Origin: Paraspadella gotoi
Taxonomy: Eukaryota > Chaetognatha
Direction: 5' to 3'
NCBI GenBank assembly: GCA_051294375.1
Contig: CM119263.1
Coordinates: forward strand, 7,107,645 to 7,171,644
DNA: 64,000 bases
Position numbers and translations under genes: made by a program. Positions 11,426 through 23,744 of the stretch are shown here, piece by piece. The notes beneath the pieces are model-generated. The model did not search any database and was not told the origin of the DNA. It saw only the letters and a program-made list of their open reading frames with translations. Each line of letters begins with the position of its first letter. Within the stretch, counting starts at the first letter, position 1.

Positions 11426-11864
11426 ACTTGATGATAACGAAAGCGGACAACGCGACCGCCGACGAACTGACATTGCCACTGACGATAAAAAGCAAAACAA
11501 CGACGACGACGACGATGACGATCGTAACTGTTGCTAAGACACAGGAATACAATTACGAAAAAAAAATCGCAAAGAAAAAAAAGAAAAGAGGTTTTTTTTT
11601 TGTTTCCAGGGAAGAAACGATCTGGCAGACGGTTGAATGTCGTTACAAGAATGACAGAGCTTGAAACTATTTATCATAACTTGTCGCCGAGAAAAAACCT
11701 GGTTCTTCCTCTCATTTCTTTTTTCCTTTTTTTTCTTTTTAATTTTTTTTTATCTTTTCTCTCTTCTCGATTCTCTGGCAGCTTTTTACCTCTTCAACTT
11801 TTTTTTCTTTGAGTGATTTCTAAAAAAAAAAAGAATTCTTCGCAAAAAAGAATTGTGAGTGTAG

Positions 11865-11923
11865 AAGAGAGAGATTGAAAGAGAGAGACAGTGAGAGAGG
11901 AGAGAGAGAGAGAGAGAGAAGAC

Positions 11924-12011
<88 letters not shown>
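11865..12011. repeat. (GA)n microsatellite
   Basis: About 75 uninterrupted bases of GA follow an interrupted part. The counterpart in unit B is at 17807-17944. Confidence 0.95.
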
Positions 12012-12013
<2 letters not shown>

Positions 12014-13436
12014 CCAACAAACAACAAGGCATTTCTCCATGGGTGACCTCATCATCCACAGAAATGGCGCCGTAAAGAAGAAAATAATTGGACCAGGAGC
12101 TGTTTGTTTGTTTGTTCACAAGCTGATCATAACAAAGAGTTTGTTTTGATCCGAAAAGAATGTAGATGTCACTATGGAGTCTATCGTTTAAAAGAAACGA
12201 AAAAAAGTGAAGATTAAAGTGAAAAAAGAAAAAAAAGAACAAGCAGAAGATAAAAGGGGGAGGAAGGGAGAAAAGGAAAAAAAGGAAAGGATGAGCGCGA
12301 ACTCGAAGTCTGAAAAGAATTGATAGGAAAAAGAAAAGAAAGGGGAAAAAAAAGGGGAAAAAAAAAGAAAAGAAAAAAGTAAAACGCCCTTTAAGACTCT
12401 TCTTTCGATTTCCGTCTGCCTTTGTAAATAAACAGACGCATCTGCCGCCTTTCTTCTTCTTCTTATTCTTCTTCTTCGTCGTCGTCGTTGGCGCCTTACT
12501 GCGACGCCAACTGTTGCCTCGCTGCTGGATCGGCGAGCGCCGCGGTCGCTGACATCAGAACAAATCCGATTTCAACCTGTTTAGATATTAATACAAACTG
12601 GAAATCCGAGTTTTAAAACGTTAAACTTGAAAAGGTTTTCTTCTTTTTTTCTTTTTTCTATTTTTTTTTTTTTTTTTGAAAAAGGTGGGAGACAAGAAAG
12701 AGAGAGAAAGGAGATCTATTAAACGAGGGAGGGAAAGTAAAAAGAAAATGAAAGAAGGAATGAGAATGAATAAAGGCGGGAAGGAAAAAGAAAATAGACA
12801 ACGAAAAAAAAAGGATGAAAAAGGGAAACAAAGATTTAATGATCACGTCTTTAATGATCTCAGAAAAAAAAAAAAGAGAAATAAGACGAGAAAAGAAAGG
12901 GAGGAACTAGAAGTGGGAAAAAAAAGACTGAGAACAAACGAATAAGGAAGAAAAAAGGAAAAAAAAGGAATGAAAGTAAAATGTAATGAATAAAATCAAA
13001 TTAGGAAATTTATACAATATACAAATGTACAATATACAATGTAAATTGCCACAAACATTTCTTAGGTGAAAGCAAAAACGGAAAAGTACAGATAACATGA
13101 AAGCAACTTAAAAAAAAGTAACAACCGTCGAGTAAAAGGTTTAGGGCGGAAAAAAGACGAATAGAAACGACGACGACGACGACGACGACGACGTCTTGAG
13201 AAGATTACGACGATGACGACGACGACGACGAACGACGGTGATGATGGCGACGACAATTACGGAAATGGAAAAGTGAAAGAAAGAGGAAATGAGAGCGAAG
13301 AAACAAAAGAAAAGAGGAAAAGTCGAAAGCTTGAAATAAAAGATTCTTAAGCAGCTTTGGAAAAAAAAAGGAAGAGAGAGAGAGAATCAGGGGGGAAACA
13401 GAGATTAAAAAAAACAAAAAAAAGTAAAAAAAAGAG

Positions 13437-13465
13437 AGAGTGAGAGTGAGAGAAAGAAGAGAGAC

Positions 13466-13551
<86 letters not shown>

Positions 13552-13568
13552 AGAGAGAGAAAGAGAGC
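13437..13568. repeat. (GA)n microsatellite in unit B
   Basis: Mostly pure GA. It corresponds to the shorter, more interrupted GA stretch at about 7740-7815 in unit A. Confidence 0.93.
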
Positions 13569-14049
13569 AAAAAAAAGGAAATGGCGTTGCGCGCCTTGAA
13601 GCGTGGCGCCGTCGCAAGGAGGCGGGACTAAAAGGTCAGCCTCTCGGGATTTGATGAAGCGGTTAACAATCGTCTTGTCGCATCTTATGCGATCGCATTA
13701 ACGACGCCGAATGCGAGCAAATCTCTTTACGATTTTATGTGCGCGTTAAGTGTTTATCGAGCTGTAGGTGCACGCAAATGTGCACGTCGATAAGAATCCA
13801 CCCGAAATTTTTACTCCTTTTTTCAAAAAATCCGTTCATCTTTTCAAGATATAGGGAATTTGTGTTCTAATGTATACTTAAGAAATTTTTTAAATATATT
13901 TACCTCGGTAATGGAAAGATACCGTTTTTGATACCAGTTGGTTATCAGTGACTTTTAACAAACGCGTCATATCTCTTCATTAATCTAATCTTTAGATCCA
14001 ACTTGGAATTAGCTAAAGTTCTCTAAAACCGCTTTGACTCTCAGTACAA

Positions 14050-15379
14050 ATGTCGACCAAAACTAAGTTTTAACTTTTCTCGGCAAGCGCTGTCTCGTCA
14101 CCGGCGCCGGAAAAGGAATCGGCCGAGGATGCGTCCAAGCGCTCGTCGCGCCGGCGCCAACGTCTTCGCCCTCTCGCGGACCCAAGAGGATTTGGATTCG
14201 TTGGAAGGATGAAATGGCACAAGAGGGCAAGAAGCACATGGTAAAGTTCAATGGCATCGACCTGCAGTTAGTTCTATAGTCTATAATAATCGTACAGGTT
14301 CCATATCATTAAAACAATTTAAATTTTTAAATATTTATCCAGTAAAAATACATCTTTCAATTATACTTAAATGTTTTAAAGAATCTATTTGTAAATTTTA
14401 TTCTGATAATGGAATCTGAGTATTTGGTCAGATAACAACAATGACCGTGGATGTTTCTAATTGGAACTACGCACGGGAAGCTGTGGAGAAATGCTTCCAG
14501 TAGATCTGCTTGTCAACAACGCGGGCATTTCCGAGGTCCGCTCTATTTTAGAAGATACTAATCAAACATCGACCTTTCTTGGACACTAATTTTAAATCCA
14601 TGATGAACGTGACACAGGTAAGTCGTGTTTTTTTTTGTTTTTTTTTGGTTGTACCGAATTCTTATAAGTATGTTAAAAACATTTTTTATAAAGTATTAGT
14701 ACTTCTCAATGGCTTTTGGTATTTTAACCGAAACAAAACTTGCTTTGTTTATTAATGGTGCATAACTTTTATTTCAAGAAATAAAAGAATATTGAATGGC
14801 TACAATGATCAGGTTCGTCGTCGATCGAATGGTGAAAGACAACATTGCGGGAAGCGTCGTGAACTTGTCTAGTTTGGCCGCTTTGCGGCGGATACCCTTC
14901 GGTGACTACTGCTGTACCAAGGGAGCTATGGACGCCGCTACGAGATCTTGGCTTTGGAATTAGGTTATAGAATTTATAAAAATTTTCATAAAATATGAAA
15001 ATAAATAAAAAAAAATTAAAATTAAAATCTATGGGCAAAGCAAAGATTGATCCCTAAGAAGAATAAGATAAAGAAATATTTTAACTATTTCTCCTATAAA
15101 ATAACACGATAATTCTTTCGTTAATCGATTTTTTTTTTCCTCCAGGCCCCAAAGGAATCCCGGGTGAACTCTGTCAACCCGACGTATTCCATCACTCGCA
15201 TGACAGAATTCCTTCGGATGGACCCGAGTGGACATCGGCGGCCTTGTCGAGGATCCCCTTAAGGAGATTTCCCCGAGGTCGAAGACATCGTGGACCCCGT
15301 CCTCTTCCTCCTCAGCGACGGATCCAAGGATGATCACTGGTTCCTCGATCCTCGTCGACGGCGGCACGCCATCTCCTGA
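14050..15379 (+). pseudogene. DCXR: Reductase copy B, frame broken by many one-base indels
   Basis: Same four exons as copy A, by position: 14050-14240, 14432-14617, 14813-14963 and 15146-15379. The GT-AG borders, start and stop are all retained. I count about 16 single-base insertions or deletions against about 2 substitutions over the coding part. Examples are an extra A after ATGTCGACC in exon 1, a lost C in AAATGCTTCC in exon 2, an extra T at the exon 3 start, and an extra C in AATCCCGGG in exon 4. Indels are as common in exons as in introns. This can be a sequencing or assembly product of the same or an allelic gene; if real, it is a very young pseudogene. Confidence 0.85.
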
Positions 15380-15516
15380 CAAGGAAAAGGCCTTCACAGC
15401 TTAACTATTGGTAACATTTGTGGGCAAAGTCCAGCTTAGTGAAATACATTTGACTAAACTATTGATTAAACTATTTTCTATTACATGTACTTACAAATGC
15501 CCTTAGAAAGGAACGA

Positions 15517-15522
15517 AATAAA
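15517..15522 (+). promoter_or_regulatory. Polyadenylation signal AATAAA, copy B
   Basis: Same hexamer and context as in copy A, about 140 bases after the stop of the broken reductase copy. Confidence 0.5.
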
Positions 15523-16260
15523 TGTAACATGTTGCTTAAATTTTTATTAAATGAGTTTTTTTAAGTCGCTGAAAAGAAATTGAGAATTCGTTCTTTGAAT
15601 TACGATGACGAATGCCTGAAGTATTAAAACCTTAAATCTATCTCAATTCAGCTCAATGGTATTTGTTGTCATCAACGTCTCAGATAATCAAATCAACTGT
15701 GTTAACAAAGATTCTATTCCATCTGAACCAACTGAGATCGATGCTGTGGAAATCGTTAAGCTGAGATTTTTTTTTTTTCGCGGCGAAAAATCGGGAGGAG
15801 AAATTCTTTCGTGCGAATCTGTGACTCTACAGAGTCTACATGCGTCTCTTTTTGACAAGTCGTAAAACGAAGTTGAAGGCAAGTTTGAAGAAAGCACCCA
15901 AAATGAGGATAGAAAGATAGAGAGAAAGAAATAAAAATGAAAAAAAGAAAGATCAGAAAAAGAAATAGAAAGAAAAAAAGAAAGAAAGAAAGTAGAAGAA
16001 AGAAAAATGATAGAAAGAATGAAAAGAAAATAGAAAGAATGAAAGAAAATAGAAACAAAGAAAATAGAAACAAAAGAAATAAAAATAAAAATGATAGAAG
16101 AAGAAAAAAGAAAGAAAGAAAGAATGAAAGAAAGACAGTAAGAAAGAAATAAGAGAAAAAGAAATAAAGCGGATTTAAAAAAAATGCAAAGCAAGAGAAA
16201 AAAGCGTTCACGGTTGAGAAAGCTCAGAGGTTCTCGACTCTTAACGAATAAGAAACGACG

Positions 16261-17012
16261 ATGGACGCTTTGGGTGACGACGACGACGGCGACGACGACG
16301 ACGAATGGGAACACGAAAAGTAAGTTGTGAAACCCTGTTTATTACAACGAAAAAAAAAAGATTATTAAATCTGGAAAGTTAGCTAACGGAAATAAACATG
16401 GCGAACGCGTCAAAGACGCTGTTGATGACGACGACAAAGACGTCTACGACGACGACGCTGATGACGACGACGACGGACGAATTACGACGTCAAACACCCT
16501 TCACACTGCACGTTTCTTCTTTCGCCAACAAGCGCAATTAAGACGCAACGGAAAACTTGCGTCGAATTATCGACGCAAAGCGTAAACAGAAAACAAACAG
16601 CAACGACAAAATGCTCGATCGGGGCTCGTATGTAGTATGATAGAGACGGAAATAGAATAGAGGATGTATGATATAAAGCGGAAAGGATTTAAGAGGTTGA
16701 TAACAACATCTTTCCGTCCTCCCTTGTACTCTCTTCAGTGAATGACGAAAACGAGGCTAGGAAGAGGAGGAAGAGGAGGAAAGGAAGAGGAAGAGAGCGA
16801 TGGAACAAAACCTCGGATCGTAAAAGAACGAAACAATTGGTACAAGCTTGACCCGGGTCAAGTCGACATGAGAAACATGACTTTTTTCGAGATCTCCCTC
16901 GCAATATGCTAGAAAATGGTTAGACGATTTTGGAAAGGAACTTCTGTGACGTAAAAAAAGAAAAAAAAAGGGCCAAAAAAAAGAAATGAGACGAGGACGA
17001 AAAAAAAATAAA
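16261..17012 (+). pseudogene. Copy B of the small acidic/basic candidate gene
   Basis: Possible exon 1 from 16261, ending in a GTAAGT donor at 16320-16325, which is cleaner than in copy A. The acceptor CTCTCTTCAG ends at 16738. The downstream part is broken by one-base differences (for example CTCGGATCG, GGTACAAGC). The A-to-B comparison helps locate the exon borders but does not give a single open frame. Confidence 0.3.
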
Positions 17013-17145
17013 TGATTTTTCACCACAGATTCACAGTCGATCGACAAATTGTAGAAAGTTGATCAGTGACAAAAAGTCAATCGAGACTTTAATCTGTCTC
17101 GGTTTTTCCTTCCAAAGACTCAATCTTGATATCGTTCTTTCGACG

Positions 17146-17254
<109 letters not shown>

Positions 17255-17806
17255 GTGTCCCTCGTCTCACGCTCTTGGTGAGTTTCCAAATTAATGAGTC
17301 CCTTCGACAACTAGATGACGATAGAGTAGACATCGCAACTGACGTCGCTTATGACATCGCAACTGATAACGAAAGCGACAACGCGACCGCCGACGAAACT
17401 GACATTGCCACTGACGATAAAAGCAAAACAACGACGACGACGACGATGACGATCGTAACTGTTGCTAAGACAACAGGAATACAATTACGAAAAAAAATCG
17501 CAAAGAAAAAAAGAAAGAGGTTTTTTTTTTTTTTGTTTCCAGGGAAGAAACGATCTGGCAGACGTTGAATGTCGTTACAAGAATGACAGAGCTTGAAACT
17601 ATTTATCATAACTTGTCGCCGAGAAAAAACCTGGTTCTTCCTCTCATTTCTTTTTTTCCTTTTTTTTCTTTTTTAATTTTTTTTTTATCTTTTCTCTCTT
17701 CTCGATTCTCTGGCAGCTTTTTACCTCTTCAACTTTTTTTTCTTTGAGTGAATTTCTAAAAAAAAAAAGAATTCTTCGCAGAAAAAGAATTGTCGGTGTA
17801 AAGAGA

Positions 17807-17944
<138 letters not shown>

Positions 17945-18505
17945 TGCCAACAAACAACAAGGCATTTCTCCATGGGTGCCTCATCATCCACAGAAATGGC
18001 GCCGTAAAGAAGAAAATAATTGGACAGGAGCTGTTTGTTTGTTTGTTCACAAGCTGATCATAACAAAGAGTTTGTTTTGATCCGAAAAGAATGTAGATGT
18101 CACTATGGAGTCTATCGTTTAAAAGAACGAAAAAAAGTGAAGATTAAAGTTGAAAAAAGAAAAAAAGAACAAGCAGAAGATAAAAGGGGGAGGAAGGGAG
18201 AAAAGGAAAAAAAGGAAAGGATGAGCGCGAACTCGAAGTCTGAAAAGAATTGATAGGAAAAAAGAAAGAAGGGGAAAAAAAGGGGAAAAAAAAGAAAAGA
18301 AAAAAAAAGTAAAACGACACCTTTAAGGGAGCTCTTCTTTCGATTTCCGTCTGCCTTTGTAAAAATATCAACAGACTCGCATTCTCGCCGCTTTCTTCCT
18401 TCTTCTTTATTCTCTCTCTTCTTTCGTCGTCGTCCGTTGGGCGCCTTACTGCGACGCGCAACTGTTGCCTCGCTGCTGGATCCGGCGAGCGGCCGCGGTC
18501 GCTGA

Positions 18506-18676
18506 ATTGCGGCGGGCCGGACGCTGGCGGCGAGCGGCGGTAGCGGATCGGTGCTCATCAATTCTTTCGATTTTGGTAAAAGAAATTTTGGCAAAAACGG
18601 TAAATAAGATTATTTCACCAACCGCGAAATTAAAAAGAAACAAAAAAAAACTCCGGTTTGTTGCATCATCCAGATT

Positions 18677-18721
<45 letters not shown>

Positions 18722-18924
18722 AGCAGAGAGGAGAGACCGCAGGGCAGACAGGCACTGCCAATTTGTGACTCTTCTTTGATTCTAGGGTAAAGAAATAGGC
18801 GATGGGTAACTGCAAGCTGCAGACGTTTTAAGGGGAGAGAAAATAAAAAGAAAATGAGGACATTGAAATAAGGCAGGGGATGGGGCTGGGATGGGGCTGG
18901 GAATGCGGCAGGGGATGGGGCTGG
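18506..18924 (+). repeat. Left copy of a block repeated across a 25-N gap
   Basis: Starts at the right edge of unit B and matches 18950-19360 after the gap. Shared landmarks are GGCGGCGAGCGGCGG, TTTTGGTAAAAGAAATTTTGG, ACTCCGGTTTGTTGCATCAT, a (GA)n array, and GATT(C)TAGG(G)TAAAG. Divergence here includes real substitutions. Immediately before the gap is a short GGGATGGGGCTGG tandem run. Confidence 0.85.
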
Positions 18925-18949
18925 NNNNNNNNNNNNNNNNNNNNNNNNN
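18925..18949. other. Assembly gap, 25 N
   Basis: Fixed-size run of N joining two ends that carry the same sequence block (see neighbours). Confidence 0.99.
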
Positions 18950-19195
18950 TATTGCGCGGGCCAAACGGACGCTCTCGGCGGCGAGCGGCGGTCGCATCGG
19001 TGCTTCATCAAATTCCTTTCGCATTTTGGTAAAAAGAAATTTTGGCAAAAAAGAAGGTAAATAAATATAATTTCAATCACGCTTAAAATTAAAAAAAACA
19101 AAAAAACAAACTCCGGTTTGTTGCATCATCAGGAAATTGACAGAGAGAGAGAGAGAGAGAGAGAAAAAAAGAGAGAGAGAGAGGAAGAGGGAGAG

Positions 19196-19227
<32 letters not shown>

Positions 19228-19360
19228 CGAGAGAGAGCATGCACAAATTTGTGCTCTCTTTGGATTTAGGTAAAGCAAATGAGCGGCCGAGTGGTGAACT
19301 GAACGGAATGCTGACGGTTTAGGGGAAGGGAGACATTGAGAGATAGGTTGCAGTGGGGTT
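18950..19360 (+). repeat. Right copy of the gap-flanking block
   Basis: Matches 18510-18890. It includes a (GA)n array at 19141-19237 and ends near the start of the older duplication. A short open frame beginning at the ATG of GAGCATGCACAAATTTG runs into GATTTAGGTAAAG (a possible donor), but the left copy does not keep that ATG. Confidence 0.8.
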
Positions 19361-20699
19361 GGGACACAGGATGTGGAGCTTAAGGAATGGCGGGCTGGAT
19401 TGTGTGTGCTCTCGGAGGATGGTGTTTGTCTGTGTGATTTCGTGCTCAGGGGATGCGGGCGCCGCAGGGATGGTTGCACGATTGGCATGAAGTTCGAGGC
19501 TGGACAACAATTGTTTTCCAAAAGTTCCGAGAGGCCAGAACAAGAATGCTGGAATACACGGATCGTGAAAGGGAGTCTTTGCCGTCCGAGACGATTCGAA
19601 TCTTCGTCTTTGCACGATTAATATAAACAGTTTTGTCCTCAGGGAAAGGCGTGGCAATGGGCATGGACAATGACGTGCAATGGCCCTATCCACCTCCAAC
19701 TTCCCATAAGGAATCTTTTTTATGGTGCCATTCAATTTACACCCTTATCATATTTCTATCGCTGGACGTGTTTGATAATTCCCTCCATCCTTAATTCTCC
19801 ATCCAGTATTCTCCATAGTTTTTACTTGTTTTCTTTGCCCCCGACGACGCGCCCCATGTAACGTCGGCGTCCGTCGCATTCGTCTCAGACTCGGTATTAA
19901 AATTGAAAATGAGATTGATTGTAAATGAAACTCGCATCGTCGCTTCCCTTTCGCTCAATTTAATTCGCCGACTCGCAGAAATTTCCTCGTTGCCTTTCAA
20001 ATGACGCAATCGAAAATGTCTCTTTTTCTCTCTCATTTCGCGAGCTTTTGTTTAAAAAGGCGAACCAAACAACATAAATTTTCTAGAAAATAACAACAAA
20101 TAATTGTCGGTCAAAACCCAGAGTGGTTATATTTTTTTTCTCGACGCCACCGCACCAGGTGGGTCTCATCATTATTTTATGTTCTCGGTGACGCGTTCCG
20201 CATCTGCAATATTTACCATGCCATTGCGAAGGAATTCACCCCCATACCAGTTATTATCCACACTCTTCCATAACCCATCCCAATTTCAACATCACATTAA
20301 TCCCAACGGCCTCAATATCTTTATTCGCGAAAATCCGCAGCTTTACCCGTCATCACTTATCCGCAAAAGCCATTCCGCGATTCTCTCCCTCTCTCAGCTC
20401 TCTCACTTTTCCTGTTTCTAGTTTTTAATAAATTTTCTTTGCGATTTTTTCTTTTCCCCTCCATAATTTCTGCGGGAAATCCTTCCGACGTTTCTACACC
20501 GACGGCGCAATCTACATCAAGCTCACCTCGTTTGATTTAAATTCACTAACAATGACAGAAACCCTTGAGAAATTCTCGCGCAGCGTCCAAAAAAATATAC
20601 TGAGTCAAACACATGAAATATATCGTTATTCCAACCACTGCCGGTATTTTTTTTTTTACTATTTTTTTATAATCGAACGAAACGTACAGAGGAGAACAT

Positions 20700-21960
20700 A
20701 TTCTGTAATAATTGATTGCGCAAAATATCAGATTCGAGGTAAATAATGATTGAGAGAGTAATTGATGAGTAGATGTTATTTCTGACTGAAAAGAGAGATC
20801 TGTCATTGATGTAAGCATGATTATATCACCACAAAATGAGTAGAGAGATGCGTAGAGAGATGATGAGAGAAGAGAGATTAATATCTGTCATTGTATATAT
20901 ACAGTAATAGGCGAGGCTAGGTTTTTTTTTTTAGTTTTCTGTTTTCTTGTGTTGTTATTGTTCGGGTGAGGTCGACGCGTATGCATTGACGCGCAAATGT
21001 TATGATATGAAATTATATTTGTGTATATCCATCTCGGAACGAAATATCTCATCATTTCGAATGAGAAACGGGACGATTAACCACAAATGAACGAAGACCT
21101 TAGACCAAACAAGAGAATGGAAATCGACGAAAAACGACAGAAATGAGAGATATGAAAAAAGACAAAAAATGCGAAAATGCCATTAGAAAAGCAATGACAG
21201 TTTGACCGATTAGAAAAAGATGGGATAGAAAAAGAAACCAGGATTTATTATTTTGTTATATTTAAAAAAACGGAAAAAAAGGAAAATTACAGAAAAAGGA
21301 AGGTGACCAGAAAAAATTGTTCAGATGAGAAGAAAAAAACAAACTCGAACGCGAGACACCTATATAGGAATATAATGTGTAAAAGAAAAACTTTTCTAAA
21401 AAAAACCAAAGATACACACCGATTTTTATTTTGAAATTCAAACGAGTTGTATCAAACGCAAAGAGGGAAACCACGTCAATTTCCTTTTTTTTTCCCCTTT
21501 CCTATATATATTCCGTATATTATAAAGTAAATTTTATTTATAACACCTAAGTCTTCTTTCTTTATTAATCTTGAACGTTGAGGTACAGTTTATCTTTATA
21601 CTAATATTTCGTAAACTGCTTTTATAGTAATTTCTATATTATAATAATTATTTTAAATTCAACCTAACTAGACAGAAAAATACTTTCGAAAAGAGTAAGG
21701 GATAAATATTATCGGAGAGTATGCGGAATCCGTATTTCACCAATATTCTTGTGATAACACGTAATCTATTATTTTGAGCTCGAGAGAGAAATTTTATCCG
21801 TTCGTTCCGGAATTCCCTTCTGAACCTCTTTTCTTTTCCCTCCCATCTTTTTTTTTTCTTCAAAACAAAAAAACGAGTCTTTGCTTTCCCTGTCTTTTAA
21901 CACACGGGAACACACAAATCTAACCGGGGAAACAACAGATCGGTTAACCAACTTTCTCGC
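20700..21960. other. AT-rich non-coding DNA inside unit C
   Basis: Low-GC sequence without a counterpart of similar length in unit D, and no open frame of note. A/G-rich at 21060-21350. I see nothing recognisable as a gene or a known repeat. Confidence 0.5.
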
Positions 21961-22039
21961 GCCGAAAATAAGACAGAAACAAAACAGGGAGCGTTGACGG
22001 CGGCGGCGGCGGCTGCAAAGTCATCTTGCCTAACCCGCG

Positions 22040-23035
22040 CGAACTCCCTTTTTCTTTCTTTCTTGCTTTCTTCTTCTTTTCTTTGTGTCAGCTGCGGGTG
22101 CTTGTCTTTCTTTCTGTGGGCGGGTACAGTTGCAATTCTTTTCTTGTACTAAAAATATCTCTTCTTCTCGATATATCTCTCGTTATGAAGCTTTTCGTAA
22201 TGCGTAATTGCAAGCTGTTCCTTTAGCTTATGGCCTTGCTTTTTTTCTTTTTCTTGTTCTTTCCGTTTTTCTTTTACTTTCGGTTTCGATAATAGATATT
22301 TTCAATGTTTTTCCGATTCTTTTTTCTTTTTTTTCTTCGATTCTTATAATTCCAACTGGCTTTTCTTCTTCTCTTTAGTTTAATTTCAATTTAATTTTCT
22401 GACCTGAACTAAGCAACATTTTTTGCGCTATTGGCAAATATCCTCTTTTTTTTTCTCTTTTTCAAAAAAATGATAGATATTCATTGCAAAACAAGTTAAA
22501 AAATTTAAACTGCTCGAATTCCTCGATCACAAAACCCAATCGTTATAATTTCTCCTCTATGTCTCGATCAATTTCTCCTTCTCCTCTTCTTCCGCATCTC
22601 GGAGCCTTTCGGCGGTCCTCTTTTTTTTTCTTGCGATCCCCGACATAAAAGATTTTTTCTCTCGACCTCTAAAATATATTTATCTCTACTTGAAAGAAAG
22701 CATATTAAACATCCATATTATGGTTACCCGAAGTGAACGAACGAACTCACTTCTCGTTTCTTATGCTTAATCTCCATGCTAGTTTCCTCTCATCGGCTAA
22801 ATCGTCCTCTTAAATTTATGTACTTTTCAATCTGGCTCGCCCTGAGAGGGTAAAAACTCAAAGACTGTATCTCAACACTCCCGCCGAGGGTTTAATCAAA
22901 GAGAGAGAGAGAGAGAGAGAAGAGATGACCTTCTCTTTCGCAGATCGGAGAGAATCGACGATCGCAGCTCCATCCCCTCTCTGATTCAGGATTGTAGATA
23001 TGGTCTTCACATAAGAACTCTACTTAATAATCGTA
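22040..23035. other. Pyrimidine-rich, gene-free DNA in unit C
   Basis: T/C-rich sequence with a short (GA)n at 22902-22923. Open frames are Phe/Ser/Leu-rich repeat shadows. Confidence 0.5.
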
Positions 23036-23744
23036 CTTCCATGACCTACTTTGATACCTCCACATTTACCCTTTCTTGTCAAACGAAACGTCATGTTCTC
23101 TTTCTTTCACTCACACGACCTTTTTTTATACTCCAAACCCCGATTCTCCTTATCCCCTTTCAATCCCTTTTCTTTCTACCTCGGGACCCCGTCTTTCCAG
23201 ATCCAACCTGCTTATCTTGTTATCCACTCAGCGCAGATCTTCTCGTATTGTATGCCAACTCTCAAATGACCCTATTTTCTTTCACCGAAAACACCTTTCT
23301 CTTTCTAAGAACACACACTCCAAATTTTTGAGTTACCGAGATCTGATATCGACGCGACCCGAACACTCAGAAAAAGAGATCACGAGAGGAGGGCAGAGGT
23401 GCCGATGAACGAGCAGCCGCACAATATTTGTGGCCACCGATGAAAGACTCCGCAAATGGAGGAACCCCGCCATTGGAGATATCAGAACAGAGAAAGTGTC
23501 GAAAAGTCTAAGCAAGTCAGGCGACGGACCACCCGTGCCACATAACACAAAAGGGCCGCCTACTACACCGCCCAATTAATGCTCACAGATATGTACGCCT
23601 GGACTTCTTAAGAACGAAGGAGCGCCGGCCCACACCACTCGTCTTTTAGACGTCAAAATTGTAGCCCGGGACCTGTTTTTTTTTATTTGGAAGGAGGTTT
23701 TACGTTTATGGAGATAAACTTTTTGCTAAATAATTAGCATTTGG

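Larger units (their letters stand above)
6869..12552 (+). repeat. Tandem duplication unit A (5.7 kb)
   Basis: This block is repeated end to end at 12556-18505. The left edge is at about ACCAAATCCGATTTCAACC (6868) and the right edge at about GCCGCGGTCGCTGA (12545). The copies align through exons, introns, intergenic DNA and microsatellites, so this is a segmental copy and not a retrocopy. Differences are mostly one-base indels; array lengths also differ, and a segment next to the CT array (17250-17370 in B) is missing here. Unit A carries the intact reductase reading frame. Confidence 0.93.
19361..23735 (+). repeat. Diverged tandem duplication, unit C
   Basis: Collinear with unit D (23745-26000) at many anchors. 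These are TCTTTGCCGTCC (19580 / 23810), GAAAGGCGTG (19645 / 23855), ACTTCCCATA (19698 / 23909), TTACCATGCCATT (20213 / 24070), GCGGGAAATCCTTCCGACGT (20472 / 24238), GGGAGCGTTGACGGCGGCGG (21988 / 25060), and TTATTTGGA(A)GGAGGTTTTACG (23685 / 25945). Unit C is longer, with extra sequence at about 19860-20160 and 20700-21960. No conserved open frame runs through the aligned parts, so no gene is called. It may be part of an unrecognised large repeat or an old segmental copy. Confidence 0.75.

Noticed and set aside
12400-12552. TTCTTCTTC/GTCGTCGTC run as a possible coding exon
   Set aside because: Simple trinucleotide repeats; the copy at 18380-18450 differs in frame and no splice signals fit.
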